From JAFGED01 sp964551295 (GTDB lineage: Bacteria; Chloroflexota; Anaerolineae; B4-G1): a stretch of 13,424 nt of DNA. How positions within the stretch are numbered: the stretch's first letter is position 1; every line of letters starts with the position of its first letter. Position numbers and translations under genes: made by a program. The DNA lies in contig CAZKDJ010000116.1 in NCBI GenBank assembly GCA_964551295.1, positions 1-13,424 on the forward strand. Reading direction: 5' to 3'. The notes beneath the pieces were generated by a model that made no database searches, was not told where the DNA came from, and was given only the letters and a program-made list of their open reading frames with translations. This document shows positions 1-7,599 of this stretch, piece after piece.

Positions 1-417
1 CCCAGCCTGGGCATCCTGACGGTGAACGGGCTGGCGGCAGCCGCCGACGGGGTGATCATCCCCGTGCAGTGTGAGTACCTGGCCCTAGAAGGTCTCTCGC
101 AACTGGGGCGCGCCATCGATCTGGTGCGCCGGGCCCTGCGCCCCGACCTGCGGCTGCGTGGGCTGGTGATGACAATGTTCGACGTGCGCACGACCCTCTC
201 GCGGCAGGTGGTCGAGGAGGTACAGCGGCACTTCCCGGGACGTGTCTTTAAGACGATCATTCCGCGCAGCGTGCGGTTGAGCGAGGCGCCCAGCTACGGC
301 GAGACGATCGTCTCCTACGCCCCCAAGTCGGCGGGAGCGCTGGCCTACGAAGCACTGACGCGGGAGATCCTGCACGGAGATGGGAAACCACAGCCACCAA
401 CACGAGGTGAAAGATGA
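1..417 (+). CDS. parA: ParA/Soj-type chromosome partitioning ATPase, 3' part only
   Basis: The frame is open from base 1 (Pro-Ser-Leu-Gly-Ile-Leu-Thr), so the gene begins left of the window and its Walker A part is missing. What remains is the C-terminal half of a ParA/Soj ATPase: the 'PSLGILTVNGL' stretch after the switch II region, 'VIIPVQCEYLALEGL', and the C-terminal 'LSEAPSYGETI' block typical of chromosomal Soj proteins. The family is a deviant-Walker P-loop ATPase that binds DNA non-specifically and moves or positions ParB-parS complexes. Its TGA stop overlaps the parB ATG by 4 bp, the usual parAB arrangement. A GTG at 22 is an internal codon here, not a start. Family assignment is firm; a plasmid origin is unlikely given the housekeeping neighbours. 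Confidence 0.93.
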   Translation, partial: PSLGILTVNGLAAAADGVIIPVQCEYLALEGLSQLGRAIDLVRRALRPDLRLRGLVMTMFDVRTTLSRQVVEEVQRHFPGRVFKTIIPRSVRLSEAPSYGETIVSYAPKSAGALAYEALTREILHGDGKPQPPTRGER

Positions 418-1292
418 CGCGACGCAAAAGCGGGCTAGGCAAGGGACTGGACGCATTGATCCCGGCAGCGGAGGATGAAGCGCCGCTCGCCACAGCGACG
501 CCGGGCGTGGTCCAAGTGCCCCTCTCTTCGATCGTCCCCAACCCCCACCAGCCCCGCTCACCGATCCGTGACCAGGACCTGGTGGAGTTGGCCGCCTCCA
601 TCGAGGAGCACGGCGTCATCCAACCCCTCATCGTCACCAAGGTGGCCGATGGCTACCAACTGATCGCCGGCGAGCGCCGCTGGCGCGCGTCGCGCCTGGC
701 GAAACTGGAGCAGGTGCCCGTCGTCGTGAAGGATGCCGCCCCAAAAGAGATGCTGGAATTGGCACTGGTGGAGAATGTCCAGCGGGCCGATCTGAACGCG
801 CTGGAGGAGGCCCAGGCCTACCGCCAACTGATGGACCAGTTCGGCCTGACGCAGGCGCAAGTGGCACAACGGGTGGGCAAGAGTCGCGAGGCGGTCGCCA
901 ACACGCTGCGGCTGCTGAACGCGGCTCGCGCCGTGCAAGAGGCCCTGCTAGCAGACAAGGTCAGCGAGGGGCACGCCCGCGCGCTCCTGGGACTGGAGAA
1001 AGCGGCGGCGCAGGAGGACGCCCTCAGAGTCGTTCGCAGCAAGGGGTTGAACGTACGGCAAACCGAAGCATTGGTGCGGCGCAGGCTGGGCGAGAAGAAA
1101 CCAAAGCGCAGGATATCCAAAGAGACACAAGCGCAAAGGGCGGAAACAGCAAAGCTAGAGGACGAGTTTCGCCAGGCTTTGAACACCAAAGTGAGCCTGA
1201 CGCGCGAGGAGGAGGGCGGGCGGCTGGTGATTCACTTTTACTCCGACGAAGAGCTACAGGCCCTTTACGAGCGCATCGTCGAGGGTAAGTAA
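414..1292 (+). CDS. parB: ParB-family CTPase / parS-binding partition protein
   Basis: A 292-residue protein of normal length for chromosomal ParB/Spo0J. It starts with the characteristic 'GLGKGLDALIP', followed by the ParB/Srx CTPase fold ('VPLSSIVPNPHQPR'), the GERRWRA motif and the 'ENVQRADLNALEEAQAY' motif used in CTP binding. A helix-turn-helix parS-binding segment follows ('LTQAQVAQRVGKSREAV'), then 'VSEGHARALLGL', a basic linker, and a short C-terminal dimerisation domain ending in 'ELQALYERI'. In the family it loads on parS, spreads as a CTP-dependent clamp and recruits SMC. The start is set by the 4-bp ATGA overlap with parA and by GAGGTGA six bases upstream of the ATG. I found no parS-like 16-mer in the window. 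The gene converges on the metallopeptidase with 4 bp between stops. Confidence 0.96.
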   Translation: MTRRKSGLGKGLDALIPAAEDEAPLATATPGVVQVPLSSIVPNPHQPRSPIRDQDLVELAASIEEHGVIQPLIVTKVADGYQLIAGERRWRASRLAKLEQVPVVVKDAAPKEMLELALVENVQRADLNALEEAQAYRQLMDQFGLTQAQVAQRVGKSREAVANTLRLLNAARAVQEALLADKVSEGHARALLGLEKAAAQEDALRVVRSKGLNVRQTEALVRRRLGEKKPKRRISKETQAQRAETAKLEDEFRQALNTKVSLTREEEGGRLVIHFYSDEELQALYERIVEGK

Positions 1293-1296
1293 CGCC

Positions 1297-2751
1297 TTAC
1301 TCGAAGACTGCACCGAGCACCGCGTCGACGGTCGACGCGTCAGGCCCCAACACCACCAAAACCTCACCGCCCACCCCGGTCACGCATATTGTATCATCCC
1401 CATACCAACACGAGAGCGCGCCGACGGTCTCATTTGCCGGATGGCCGTACCGACGAGCGGCATAAGCAACATAGGCATCCAGAAACTCTGCGGCCTGAGC
1501 AGGCGTATCCCACGCCGAACGCAACACCATCACCAGATCATACGAGTCCTCATCGTAGTAGACGACGCCAAGGTCTCCACCCCACCCTGCGGCAGCCCGG
1601 GCCGCCTCGTCGGCACCTAGCTGACCTTGCAGGTAAACGCGCAGCATGAACTCCCCGATCGGATCCTCAAAAGCGAGTCGCCATCCGCTGCCCAGGGTGT
1701 CGGCAAGAGGCGCGATCGGGACAGGGATCGGCTCGTCGCCAGCCCGGTAGCGCTCCGGGTGCAGAATGTGCTCGGTAGATGCGGGAGGATCGGCATAAGC
1801 AGCGTTGACCGCCTCCCAACCGCCCCGATCGTACAAATCCTGCACGAATATCTTGCCGTATATGTAGGGAAACAGAAACACATCGTCGATGGGAGGGGTT
1901 TGCATGCTGCTGACCATGCCACCGGGATTCCACACCGCCGGCCACAGTTTCAAGCGACTCACATCCAGAGAACGATCATCCTCGTACCACTTTACATACG
2001 CTCTTTCGTATTGCGCCCGGATAAGCTCGGCATCTCCCTCTATGAGTGCGCGGCCCGCGTTGAGGCGATCAAGTTGGTCGTAAGAAGAACCAATCTCATC
2101 GAATCCCAGCGACGACAGATCGAAGTGCTGATCCTGCAAAGCATGCCCGTACTCGTGGGCAAAGACGGAATAGTCGGATTCGTCCAAGACGCCGGTATCG
2201 TTCACCAGATAGATTCCCCCAGTCTCGGGATCGTAAAAACCGGCGATACTCTCGGGAAGGAAATACCTGGCCATGGACGATAGATCGAGACCCGGCTCCA
2301 GCATATCGAAGGCGACCAACGCGCGAGTCCACGAGGCAAGCTGCTCATCCCACGCCTCGTCAAGCATTGGATCGACGTAATGATAGCGTAACTCGTTCCG
2401 GGTAATCGCCCAACGAGGAACGGAGCGCAGCGGCTCGAGATCGCGCAGGGCGGCGACCTGCACCTCGATTTGGCTCAGTTTCGGATCGTCCGCCAACGAC
2501 AGGTACGGTGGCGTGGGTGTAAGTGTAGGAGTTAAGGTGGGAGTTGCCGTAGGTGGAGCAGTGGGCGTTGGCTGCGGCGTCGGCGTCCAGGTCGGGATAG
2601 GCGTAAGCGTGGGGATATCTGTAGGCGCGGCCTGGGACGCTCGCTCACGGAGCGACGACATACTGATAAGGAAGACGCTACAGAGAACGACGATCGTGAG
2701 CAAACTAACAGCCCCGAGAGCGATGACGATGATACGCTGTATCCGAGTCAT
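1297..2751 (-). CDS. Membrane-anchored putative zinc metallopeptidase with Thr/Pro linker
   Basis: A 484-residue protein. One hydrophobic segment (about residues 7-30) precedes a low-complexity Thr-Pro linker (about 43-82), consistent with an inner-membrane anchor and a stalk holding an extracytoplasmic domain. The domain carries HEYGH (H199, E200, H203), an HExxH zinc site, and 35 residues later 'EGDAE' (E238), a plausible third zinc ligand as in gluzincins. A later 'STEHILHPERY' segment is the sort of conserved C-terminal block I associate with uncharacterised proteins of this kind. Substrate unknown. The start is supported by GGAGGGAGGAC directly before the ATG, 12 bp after the stop of the sbcC-like gene, so the two are probably co-transcribed. 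The HExxH is clear; peptidase activity is inferred. Confidence 0.82.
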   Translation of the reverse strand: MTRIQRIIVIALGAVSLLTIVVLCSVFLISMSSLRERASQAAPTDIPTLTPIPTWTPTPQPTPTAPPTATPTLTPTLTPTPPYLSLADDPKLSQIEVQVAALRDLEPLRSVPRWAITRNELRYHYVDPMLDEAWDEQLASWTRALVAFDMLEPGLDLSSMARYFLPESIAGFYDPETGGIYLVNDTGVLDESDYSVFAHEYGHALQDQHFDLSSLGFDEIGSSYDQLDRLNAGRALIEGDAELIRAQYERAYVKWYEDDRSLDVSRLKLWPAVWNPGGMVSSMQTPPIDDVFLFPYIYGKIFVQDLYDRGGWEAVNAAYADPPASTEHILHPERYRAGDEPIPVPIAPLADTLGSGWRLAFEDPIGEFMLRVYLQGQLGADEAARAAAGWGGDLGVVYYDEDSYDLVMVLRSAWDTPAQAAEFLDAYVAYAARRYGHPANETVGALSCWYGDDTICVTGVGGEVLVVLGPDASTVDAVLGAVFE

Positions 2752-2763
2752 GTCCTCCCTCCG

Positions 2764-5340
2764 TTAAACCACCTCTGCCACCGAGCCTTCCGGCGTCTTG
2801 GTTACCTCGATGCGCACGGGAAAGGCATCCTTCAGTTCATCAATATGCGTGATCACCAGCACGCGGGCAAAGTCATCCTGGATGGCGTTGATCGCCTCGA
2901 CCAGCCGCTCCCGGCCCTGGGCGTCCTGCGTGCCGAACCCCTCGTCGATCACCAGCGTCTGCAACTGCGCCCCGGCCCGCCGCGCCAGAAGCCGCGAGAG
3001 CGCGATACGGATGGCAAAATTGACCCGGAACTGCTCACCACCCGAATAGTTTTCGTAAGGTCTTTCTCCGAGATCATCCGATATCTTGATGTCCAAAGTC
3101 TCTCTAACGTCGCCCGCCTGTGTTTCCCGTTGCATAATGAAATTAACGCGGGTAGCCCCTCCCGTCATACATTCCAGCAACCGATCGGCCTCAGCCTCAA
3201 TCTCGGGCACAGCCGCCTCGATGATCATCGCCGGCACCCCCCTAACGCCAAAGGCCGTCCGCAAATCATCATAGACCGACTGCTCCTCGGTCAATTCGTC
3301 ACGCCGCTCGCGCTTGTCATCCCGCTGCTGCTCCAAGCCCTTGCACGCCTCCAGGCTCTGCTGCGCCGCGCCCAGCCGCTGCCGGGCGGCGGCCTCCTCG
3401 CCGCGCACGCGCTGCAGCTCCGCCTCGACCGCCTGCGCGTCCTTCAAGCGCGCTTGCAGTTCCTCAGCCGTTTTCTCCAGCTTTTCGCGACGCGCTCGGT
3501 GATCCTCAATTTGATTGTGCAACCGCTTCTCGGTCTCTTGCAGCCGCTTGAGCGCGGCCTGCTCGTCTTTTTTCCCCGCCTGTGCGGTATCCAGGCGCAC
3601 CTTCTGCTCGGCAAAGGGCTGCCCCGAGGCCACCGCCTGCCGCGCCGCTTCGTAGGCGGCTGCATCGTAACCCAATTCCTCCGCCTGAGCCAGCACCTGC
3701 GCCATCTCGGCCTGCACCTCGTGGCCATAATCTTTATTGGCCAGCCGCTGCTCCAAGGCGGCCAACTCGGCCTGGGCGTTTCCCAGCTCCTCTTTGACTT
3801 GCAGCCCTTGCTCGACGCGCTCGGTCAGCGTCGCCCCCTGTCGCTGCAGCGCGGGCAGCTCGTCCAATAGCGCATCGCTCTCGCCGATCTGTTGATCCAG
3901 CGCCCGAGACTGTTCCGTCAACGCCTTGGCCCGGGCCTGATTCGCACGATACATGTCCCCCTTGTCGCGTCCCTGGGCCTGGAACTGGGACAGCAACTGC
4001 ACCCGGTGATCCTCAGTGAGGGGCTGCGTGCACAGAGGACACTCGGCGCCCGCCTGCTCCAACTGGGCGATCTTTTCCTTGAGCCCGTCCATCTCCACGT
4101 GCAGCGACTCGTTGCGCGCCCGCAGCGCGGCCTGCTCCTCGGCGATGTGCGCCAGGTCATCCCGCGCCGCCTCCCGGCTCTCTAACAGTTGTTGTAGATG
4201 GACAAGCTGTGCCTGCACCTCCTCGTACTCTGCGACGAGCGCCTCGTCGGGCAGGCGCGCCTCCAATTCGGGGATACGCCGGGCGAAGACCTCGCGCTCT
4301 TTTTCGACCTCGTGCCGCGCCTCGGTCAGTTGCGCCTCCAATCGCATGCGGCGCTCGTTCAGCTCCACCGATTGCTGCAGCTTGGCCCCCAGCGCCCGCT
4401 CCTGCTCGACCGCCTGTTGGTAGGCCGCGTATCCGGCCTCGATCTCTTTGGCCCGGCTCAACAGCTCCTCGTACTCGGCCAGCCGCCCCTCCCGCGACGC
4501 CTGCTCCTCGGCCAGCGAAGCCAGCTCCTGCTCCGCCTGGGCGACCCGCTCGCCCAACTCGTCGATCTGGGCCTCGACGTGCCGCAGCTCCGTGCGCGCC
4601 GTCTCGACCTGCTGGTAGTCCGCTTGAGCCTGCTCGAGCGCTGCGCTCAACTCCTCAACCGTCTCTTTAGCCGCCTCCAACTCCGCCTCGTACTCGGGGC
4701 GGCGGGCCAGCTCGGTCTCGATCTCCTCCAGACGCAACTCGACGGCCCGCACCTCGCTTTCGATGGCCCGCAGCCGCGCCTTGACTCGCTCCTCGTACTC
4801 TGCCCAGCGGTCGAGCCCCAGGATATCACCCAGGACGCGCTTGCGCTCGGCGGGGGTCTTGACGGTGAACTCGTCGGCGCGGCCCTGGCGCAGGAAGGCA
4901 GAGTTGACAAAAGTATCATAGTCGAGCCGCAGGACGCGCTCGATCTTGGCCTGGGTGTCGCGGATGGTGCCCTCGGAGATGGAACGCCAGCGTGCCTCCC
5001 CCCCCTCTGCCCCCACCATAGAGGGGGAGGTTTCCTGCACCTGAAAGTCGAGCAGGCTGCTGCCGCGCTTGCCCGACTTGCGCCGGCGCAGCACGCGGTA
5101 GGTCTGCGGTCCCAGGTCGAAGGTGAGCTCGACCGACATCTCGTCCTCGCCCAGGTAGATCAGCTCATCATCCCGCCGGGCGCGTGCCTTGCCCCACACC
5201 GCCCAGGTGATGGCATCCAGCAGCGCCGACTTGCCCGCGCCGTTGGGTCCTGCCAGACAGGCGACGTGGATGCCGACAAAGTTCAGCTCCACTTGGCGGT
5301 AGCACATAAAGTTTGTGAGCGAAAGGGTTTGGGGAATCAT
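2764..5340 (-). CDS. sbcC: Rad50/SbcC-type SMC-like ATPase (DNA double-strand break repair)
   Basis: 858 residues. N-terminal half-ATPase with Walker A GPNGAGKS (residues 31-38) and a Q-loop region near 'AFLRQGRADEF'. Two long Glu/Gln/Leu-rich coiled coils flank a zinc-hook CPLC (C434, C437). The C-terminal half-ATPase has the ABC signature YSGGEQFR (SGGEQ at 766-770), Walker B 'TLVIDEGFG' (D799, E800) and a 'VITHIDEL' H-loop. This order (head, coil, CxxC hook, coil, head) is that of Rad50/SbcC, which works with the Mre11/SbcD nuclease on DNA ends. No sbcD/mre11 lies in the window. The ATG sits in a 4-bp overlap with the stop of the upstream permease. There is an in-frame palindromic insertion at 4995-5030. 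The symbol is by family; orthology to E. coli sbcC is not proven. Confidence 0.92.
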   Translation of the reverse strand: MIPQTLSLTNFMCYRQVELNFVGIHVACLAGPNGAGKSALLDAITWAVWGKARARRDDELIYLGEDEMSVELTFDLGPQTYRVLRRRKSGKRGSSLLDFQVQETSPSMVGAEGGEARWRSISEGTIRDTQAKIERVLRLDYDTFVNSAFLRQGRADEFTVKTPAERKRVLGDILGLDRWAEYEERVKARLRAIESEVRAVELRLEEIETELARRPEYEAELEAAKETVEELSAALEQAQADYQQVETARTELRHVEAQIDELGERVAQAEQELASLAEEQASREGRLAEYEELLSRAKEIEAGYAAYQQAVEQERALGAKLQQSVELNERRMRLEAQLTEARHEVEKEREVFARRIPELEARLPDEALVAEYEEVQAQLVHLQQLLESREAARDDLAHIAEEQAALRARNESLHVEMDGLKEKIAQLEQAGAECPLCTQPLTEDHRVQLLSQFQAQGRDKGDMYRANQARAKALTEQSRALDQQIGESDALLDELPALQRQGATLTERVEQGLQVKEELGNAQAELAALEQRLANKDYGHEVQAEMAQVLAQAEELGYDAAAYEAARQAVASGQPFAEQKVRLDTAQAGKKDEQAALKRLQETEKRLHNQIEDHRARREKLEKTAEELQARLKDAQAVEAELQRVRGEEAAARQRLGAAQQSLEACKGLEQQRDDKRERRDELTEEQSVYDDLRTAFGVRGVPAMIIEAAVPEIEAEADRLLECMTGGATRVNFIMQRETQAGDVRETLDIKISDDLGERPYENYSGGEQFRVNFAIRIALSRLLARRAGAQLQTLVIDEGFGTQDAQGRERLVEAINAIQDDFARVLVITHIDELKDAFPVRIEVTKTPEGSVAEVV
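4995..5030. repeat. G/C palindrome embedded in frame in the sbcC-like gene
   Basis: On the + strand the left arm is CCTCCCCCCCCTCT (4995-5008), followed by an 11-base loop and the right arm AGAGGGGGAGG (5020-5030). The arms are reverse complements except for three extra C in the left one. It lies in the N-terminal ATPase half, between 'DFQVQE' and 'WRSISEGT', where it encodes a Gly/Ser/Pro-containing stretch of roughly a dozen residues. The frame is kept. Most likely a small repeat that expanded a surface loop; origin is inferred. Confidence 0.55.
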
Positions 5341-6362
5341 TCGTGATTATCTGCAACCGGCGTTTTTCGGGCCTTGACCCTCTTGAAAATCCAACCAACG
5401 AGCATGTAATATAACTGGCAGAGCAACCCAAAAGCCACCAAGCCTGCCCCCTTGATAATTCCCTGCTGCTGGTAAGGCACGTCGCTCAACATAAAGATAT
5501 TCGTAGCAACAGCAAACGTCAAAGCAGCCAGGATAGCAGCGAGGCCATTCACGAGCCCGCCGCCAAATGCTGTCCCCCCCAGGAACACGACGAGTAAAAC
5601 ATCAGCTTCCAGGCCCGCGCCTGCGGCGATTGTGCCATACTGAACAATGCCCAAATAGCAAGCTCCGGCAAAGCCTGCCATTACACTGGACAAGACGTAG
5701 GGCAATCCAGCAAGAGCAAGCCGCTGCAGCCAGGAACTCTCGTCGCGCAACCCCAGAAAGCGCTTGCGCGCAAAAGGTGCCAGCTCGGTCAGGGCGATGA
5801 CGCCGATGATCAAGAGCAGGGCCAGCAAAAGTCCAGGCACAGTCAACGCCCCGAGAAAACCAACCTCTCCGGCAGGGATCGTTTTACCCTCGGTGACCGC
5901 GAGAACGAGGCCCCTCAACAAAACCGACATTCCCAAGGTCGCCACCGCTCCGTGAACCCTGGCCAAACCCACCAGAAGGCCGTTGACGAGACCAATGAGA
6001 ATGGCCAAGAGCAAGCCCACCGACAGCGCAACAGCAGGGCTCACACTCATCTCAGAGGACATCAGCGATGCCATCACCACTGCTACCACCCCGGCTACCG
6101 CACCGACGGATAGATCAAGTCCGCCAGAGGCAACCACCAGTATCATAGGAGGCACCATGAGCGCAGGGAGAAGTCCCGTCCGGGCGATATTCCGGAGGTT
6201 GAGGGGTTTCCAGAATTTGTCCACAGACACAGTAGAAAGCAAAACCAAGACCAACAGCACAGATACCAGGCCTATCCAGACCGCCTTGGACGAAAGCCGC
6301 CACTTCCAATTATCGAAAAAGGATTGGGACGGGTCAGTTTGGACAACACTTTCTTGGGTCAT
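5337..6362 (-). CDS. ABC transporter permease, RbsC/BPD_transp_2 family (sugar-type)
   Basis: 341 residues, very hydrophobic, about eight to ten membrane segments after a 25-residue cytoplasmic N-terminus. The hallmark 'SGGLDLSVGAVAGV' (GGLDLSVG at 80-87) and a downstream 'VVFLGGTAFGGGLVNG' identify the inner-membrane permease family that includes RbsC and other ribose/galactose-type importers. The cytoplasmic loop that normally reads like GGNxxAA and contacts the ATPase is atypical here ('GLRDESSW'). No ATPase or substrate-binding protein gene is adjacent, so partner and substrate are unknown. The start is supported by AAGGAG about nine bases before the ATG. The TGA stop overlaps the next ATG by 4 bp, coupling it to the sbcC-like gene. 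Family firm, sugar substrate inferred. Confidence 0.87.
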   Translation of the reverse strand: MTQESVVQTDPSQSFFDNWKWRLSSKAVWIGLVSVLLVLVLLSTVSVDKFWKPLNLRNIARTGLLPALMVPPMILVVASGGLDLSVGAVAGVVAVVMASLMSSEMSVSPAVALSVGLLLAILIGLVNGLLVGLARVHGAVATLGMSVLLRGLVLAVTEGKTIPAGEVGFLGALTVPGLLLALLLIIGVIALTELAPFARKRFLGLRDESSWLQRLALAGLPYVLSSVMAGFAGACYLGIVQYGTIAAGAGLEADVLLVVFLGGTAFGGGLVNGLAAILAALTFAVATNIFMLSDVPYQQQGIIKGAGLVAFGLLCQLYYMLVGWIFKRVKARKTPVADNHE

Positions 6363-6581
6363 CTCTGGTTACTCCTTTCTGATTAGGTGATAGTCTCGCG
6401 AACTCGTTCGGGCGCTGCACAAGCCCCCAACAAGTTGGGGATTCCGATTCTGTCAAAAGCTGCGTCATCCCGGGCATGAATAGCACAGTCAAGCCTCTAC
6501 CAAGAACGCTTCACCACACACCGGTAGTAATGATAACTGGAATGTGGATATTGTGCAAGGCACTGGTTAGGGATTCCACAA
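6363..6581. other. 219-bp intergenic spacer upstream of the permease gene
   Basis: No convincing gene on either strand. It separates the alpha/beta hydrolase stop (6582) from the permease start (6362), so it should hold a terminator for the former or a promoter for the latter. I see a TTGACA on the - strand (6456-6451), but no TATAAT-like hexamer at the right spacing, so I do not call a promoter. Two short inverted repeats lie between that hexamer and the permease start and are listed separately. Confidence 0.5.
6425..6440. repeat. Inverted repeat CCCCAAC-aa-GTTGGGG upstream of the permease
   Basis: Two 7-base arms separated by two bases, about 65 bases upstream of the permease ATG. As RNA it could fold with a 6-bp stem and 4-base loop, but no T-run follows on either strand, so it is not a good intrinsic terminator. 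It could be an operator. Nearby 6399-6410 (CGAACTCGTTCG) is a second short inverted repeat with 5-base arms. Function unproven. Confidence 0.35.
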
Positions 6582-7583
6582 CTACTTCACATCCAAATCG
6601 TCCGCCCAGGCCCAAGTTTCGCGTATAGTTGCGATGATCCCTTCCGGGTCCGTAAACTGGTGACAGTGGGCCGTATCAGGCAAGACGACCATTTTGGAAT
6701 GGACGAGTTCCTCATCCAATCGCGGGGCCTGTTCCACCGCGGCAGGGACGTCCGAATCTCCGATCACGATCGAGACTGGCGCCCGTATCTCGCCGTAGCG
6801 CGGGCTCAACGCCTCGTTGCTGGGGTAAAGGAGCGCCGCCTGCTCGGCCTCTGCCTTGATGTGGGTGGGCCGCAGCACAAGGGCGGCGTTCGCATCGTAA
6901 TAGCCCGGGGGTCTGATATCGGACGGCGGGAAATACCCCGCTTGCTCACCCTGCTTTACCGTTAAAGGCAGCAACGCACTCTGCCCAATGGGCACGTACA
7001 CCGTGTGCGCGACCAGGTCGCCCAAAACCGGCACCCTTACCAAACCCGCAATCGGATCGGAAAAGCGCTGCGGATACGGAACGGCGCCCAGTAACACCAC
7101 GCCGGAGAGATCGTCGGGGTACTCCAGCGCATAGGCCAGCGCGACCGACCCGCCCCACGATTGCCCAACCAGCACGGGCTTTTCGACGCCAAGCTGCTGT
7201 AGTGCGCCGTGGATCAGGCGCGCCTGAACGGCGGGGGTCGCATCCTCGCGAGCGGGCCGCTCACTGTAGCCCAGGCCGGGCCGGTCAAAGACGACGGCAC
7301 GGTACTCCTGCGTCAGCGGTTCGAACATCGGCGACATGGTAAAGTGACGCAGGTGCCCGTTGGCCGCGTGGAAAAAGACCACCGGCTGCCCCGACCCCTC
7401 ATCGACATAGTGCAGGCGCACTCCCTCGACAGTTACGAACCCGAAAGGCGGATACTCGGCCTCCGCTCGGCGGACGACTGCGTCCGTGTACAGCTTGCCA
7501 GCTACAAAAACAACCACCAGTGCGATCAGCAAGATAGCCGTAACCCGAAGTACACACCCGCACCTTCCACGCTGCTTCTTCAC
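6582..7583 (-). CDS. Membrane-anchored alpha/beta hydrolase
   Basis: 333 residues. An N-terminal membrane segment (about residues 12-30) after a basic start suggests a signal anchor with the catalytic domain outside the cytoplasm. The fold is clear: 'VRLHYVDEGSGQPVVFFH' first strands, 'AVVFDRPGLGYSERP', the nucleophile elbow GQSWGG (Ser142), an acid near 'IGDSD' (D276 or D278) and a C-terminal His in 'DTAHCHQF' (H306 or H308). This resembles the haloalkane dehalogenase/epoxide hydrolase/proline iminopeptidase group, but the substrate cannot be read from sequence. The start is GTG, preceded by AGGAGGTGATC, a near-perfect anti-SD match. It begins 16 bp after the stop of the interrupted hydrolase-fold gene, so the two form one transcription unit. 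Confidence 0.88.
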   Translation of the reverse strand: MKKQRGRCGCVLRVTAILLIALVVVFVAGKLYTDAVVRRAEAEYPPFGFVTVEGVRLHYVDEGSGQPVVFFHAANGHLRHFTMSPMFEPLTQEYRAVVFDRPGLGYSERPAREDATPAVQARLIHGALQQLGVEKPVLVGQSWGGSVALAYALEYPDDLSGVVLLGAVPYPQRFSDPIAGLVRVPVLGDLVAHTVYVPIGQSALLPLTVKQGEQAGYFPPSDIRPPGYYDANAALVLRPTHIKAEAEQAALLYPSNEALSPRYGEIRAPVSIVIGDSDVPAAVEQAPRLDEELVHSKMVVLPDTAHCHQFTDPEGIIATIRETWAWADDLDVK

Positions 7584-7599
7584 CGATCACCTCCTATAC

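Noticed and set aside
414..1292. Plasmid-type partition locus
   Set aside because: The ParB N-terminal GLGKGLDALIP signature and the surrounding housekeeping genes fit a chromosomal parAB; nothing plasmid-like (replication or mobilisation gene) is in the window.
4198..5346. Long Leu/Arg-rich + strand open frame opposite the sbcC-like gene
   Set aside because: A shadow of the high-GC coiled-coil coding sequence: low-complexity composition, no domain, and fully overlapped by a gene with Walker A, zinc-hook and signature motifs. The same applies to 2845-3870 and other frames there.
6421..6460. Sigma-70 promoter with TTGACA at 6456-6451 on the - strand
   Set aside because: The hexamer at 17-base spacing reads TTGTTG, a poor -10 match, and no better spacing was found.
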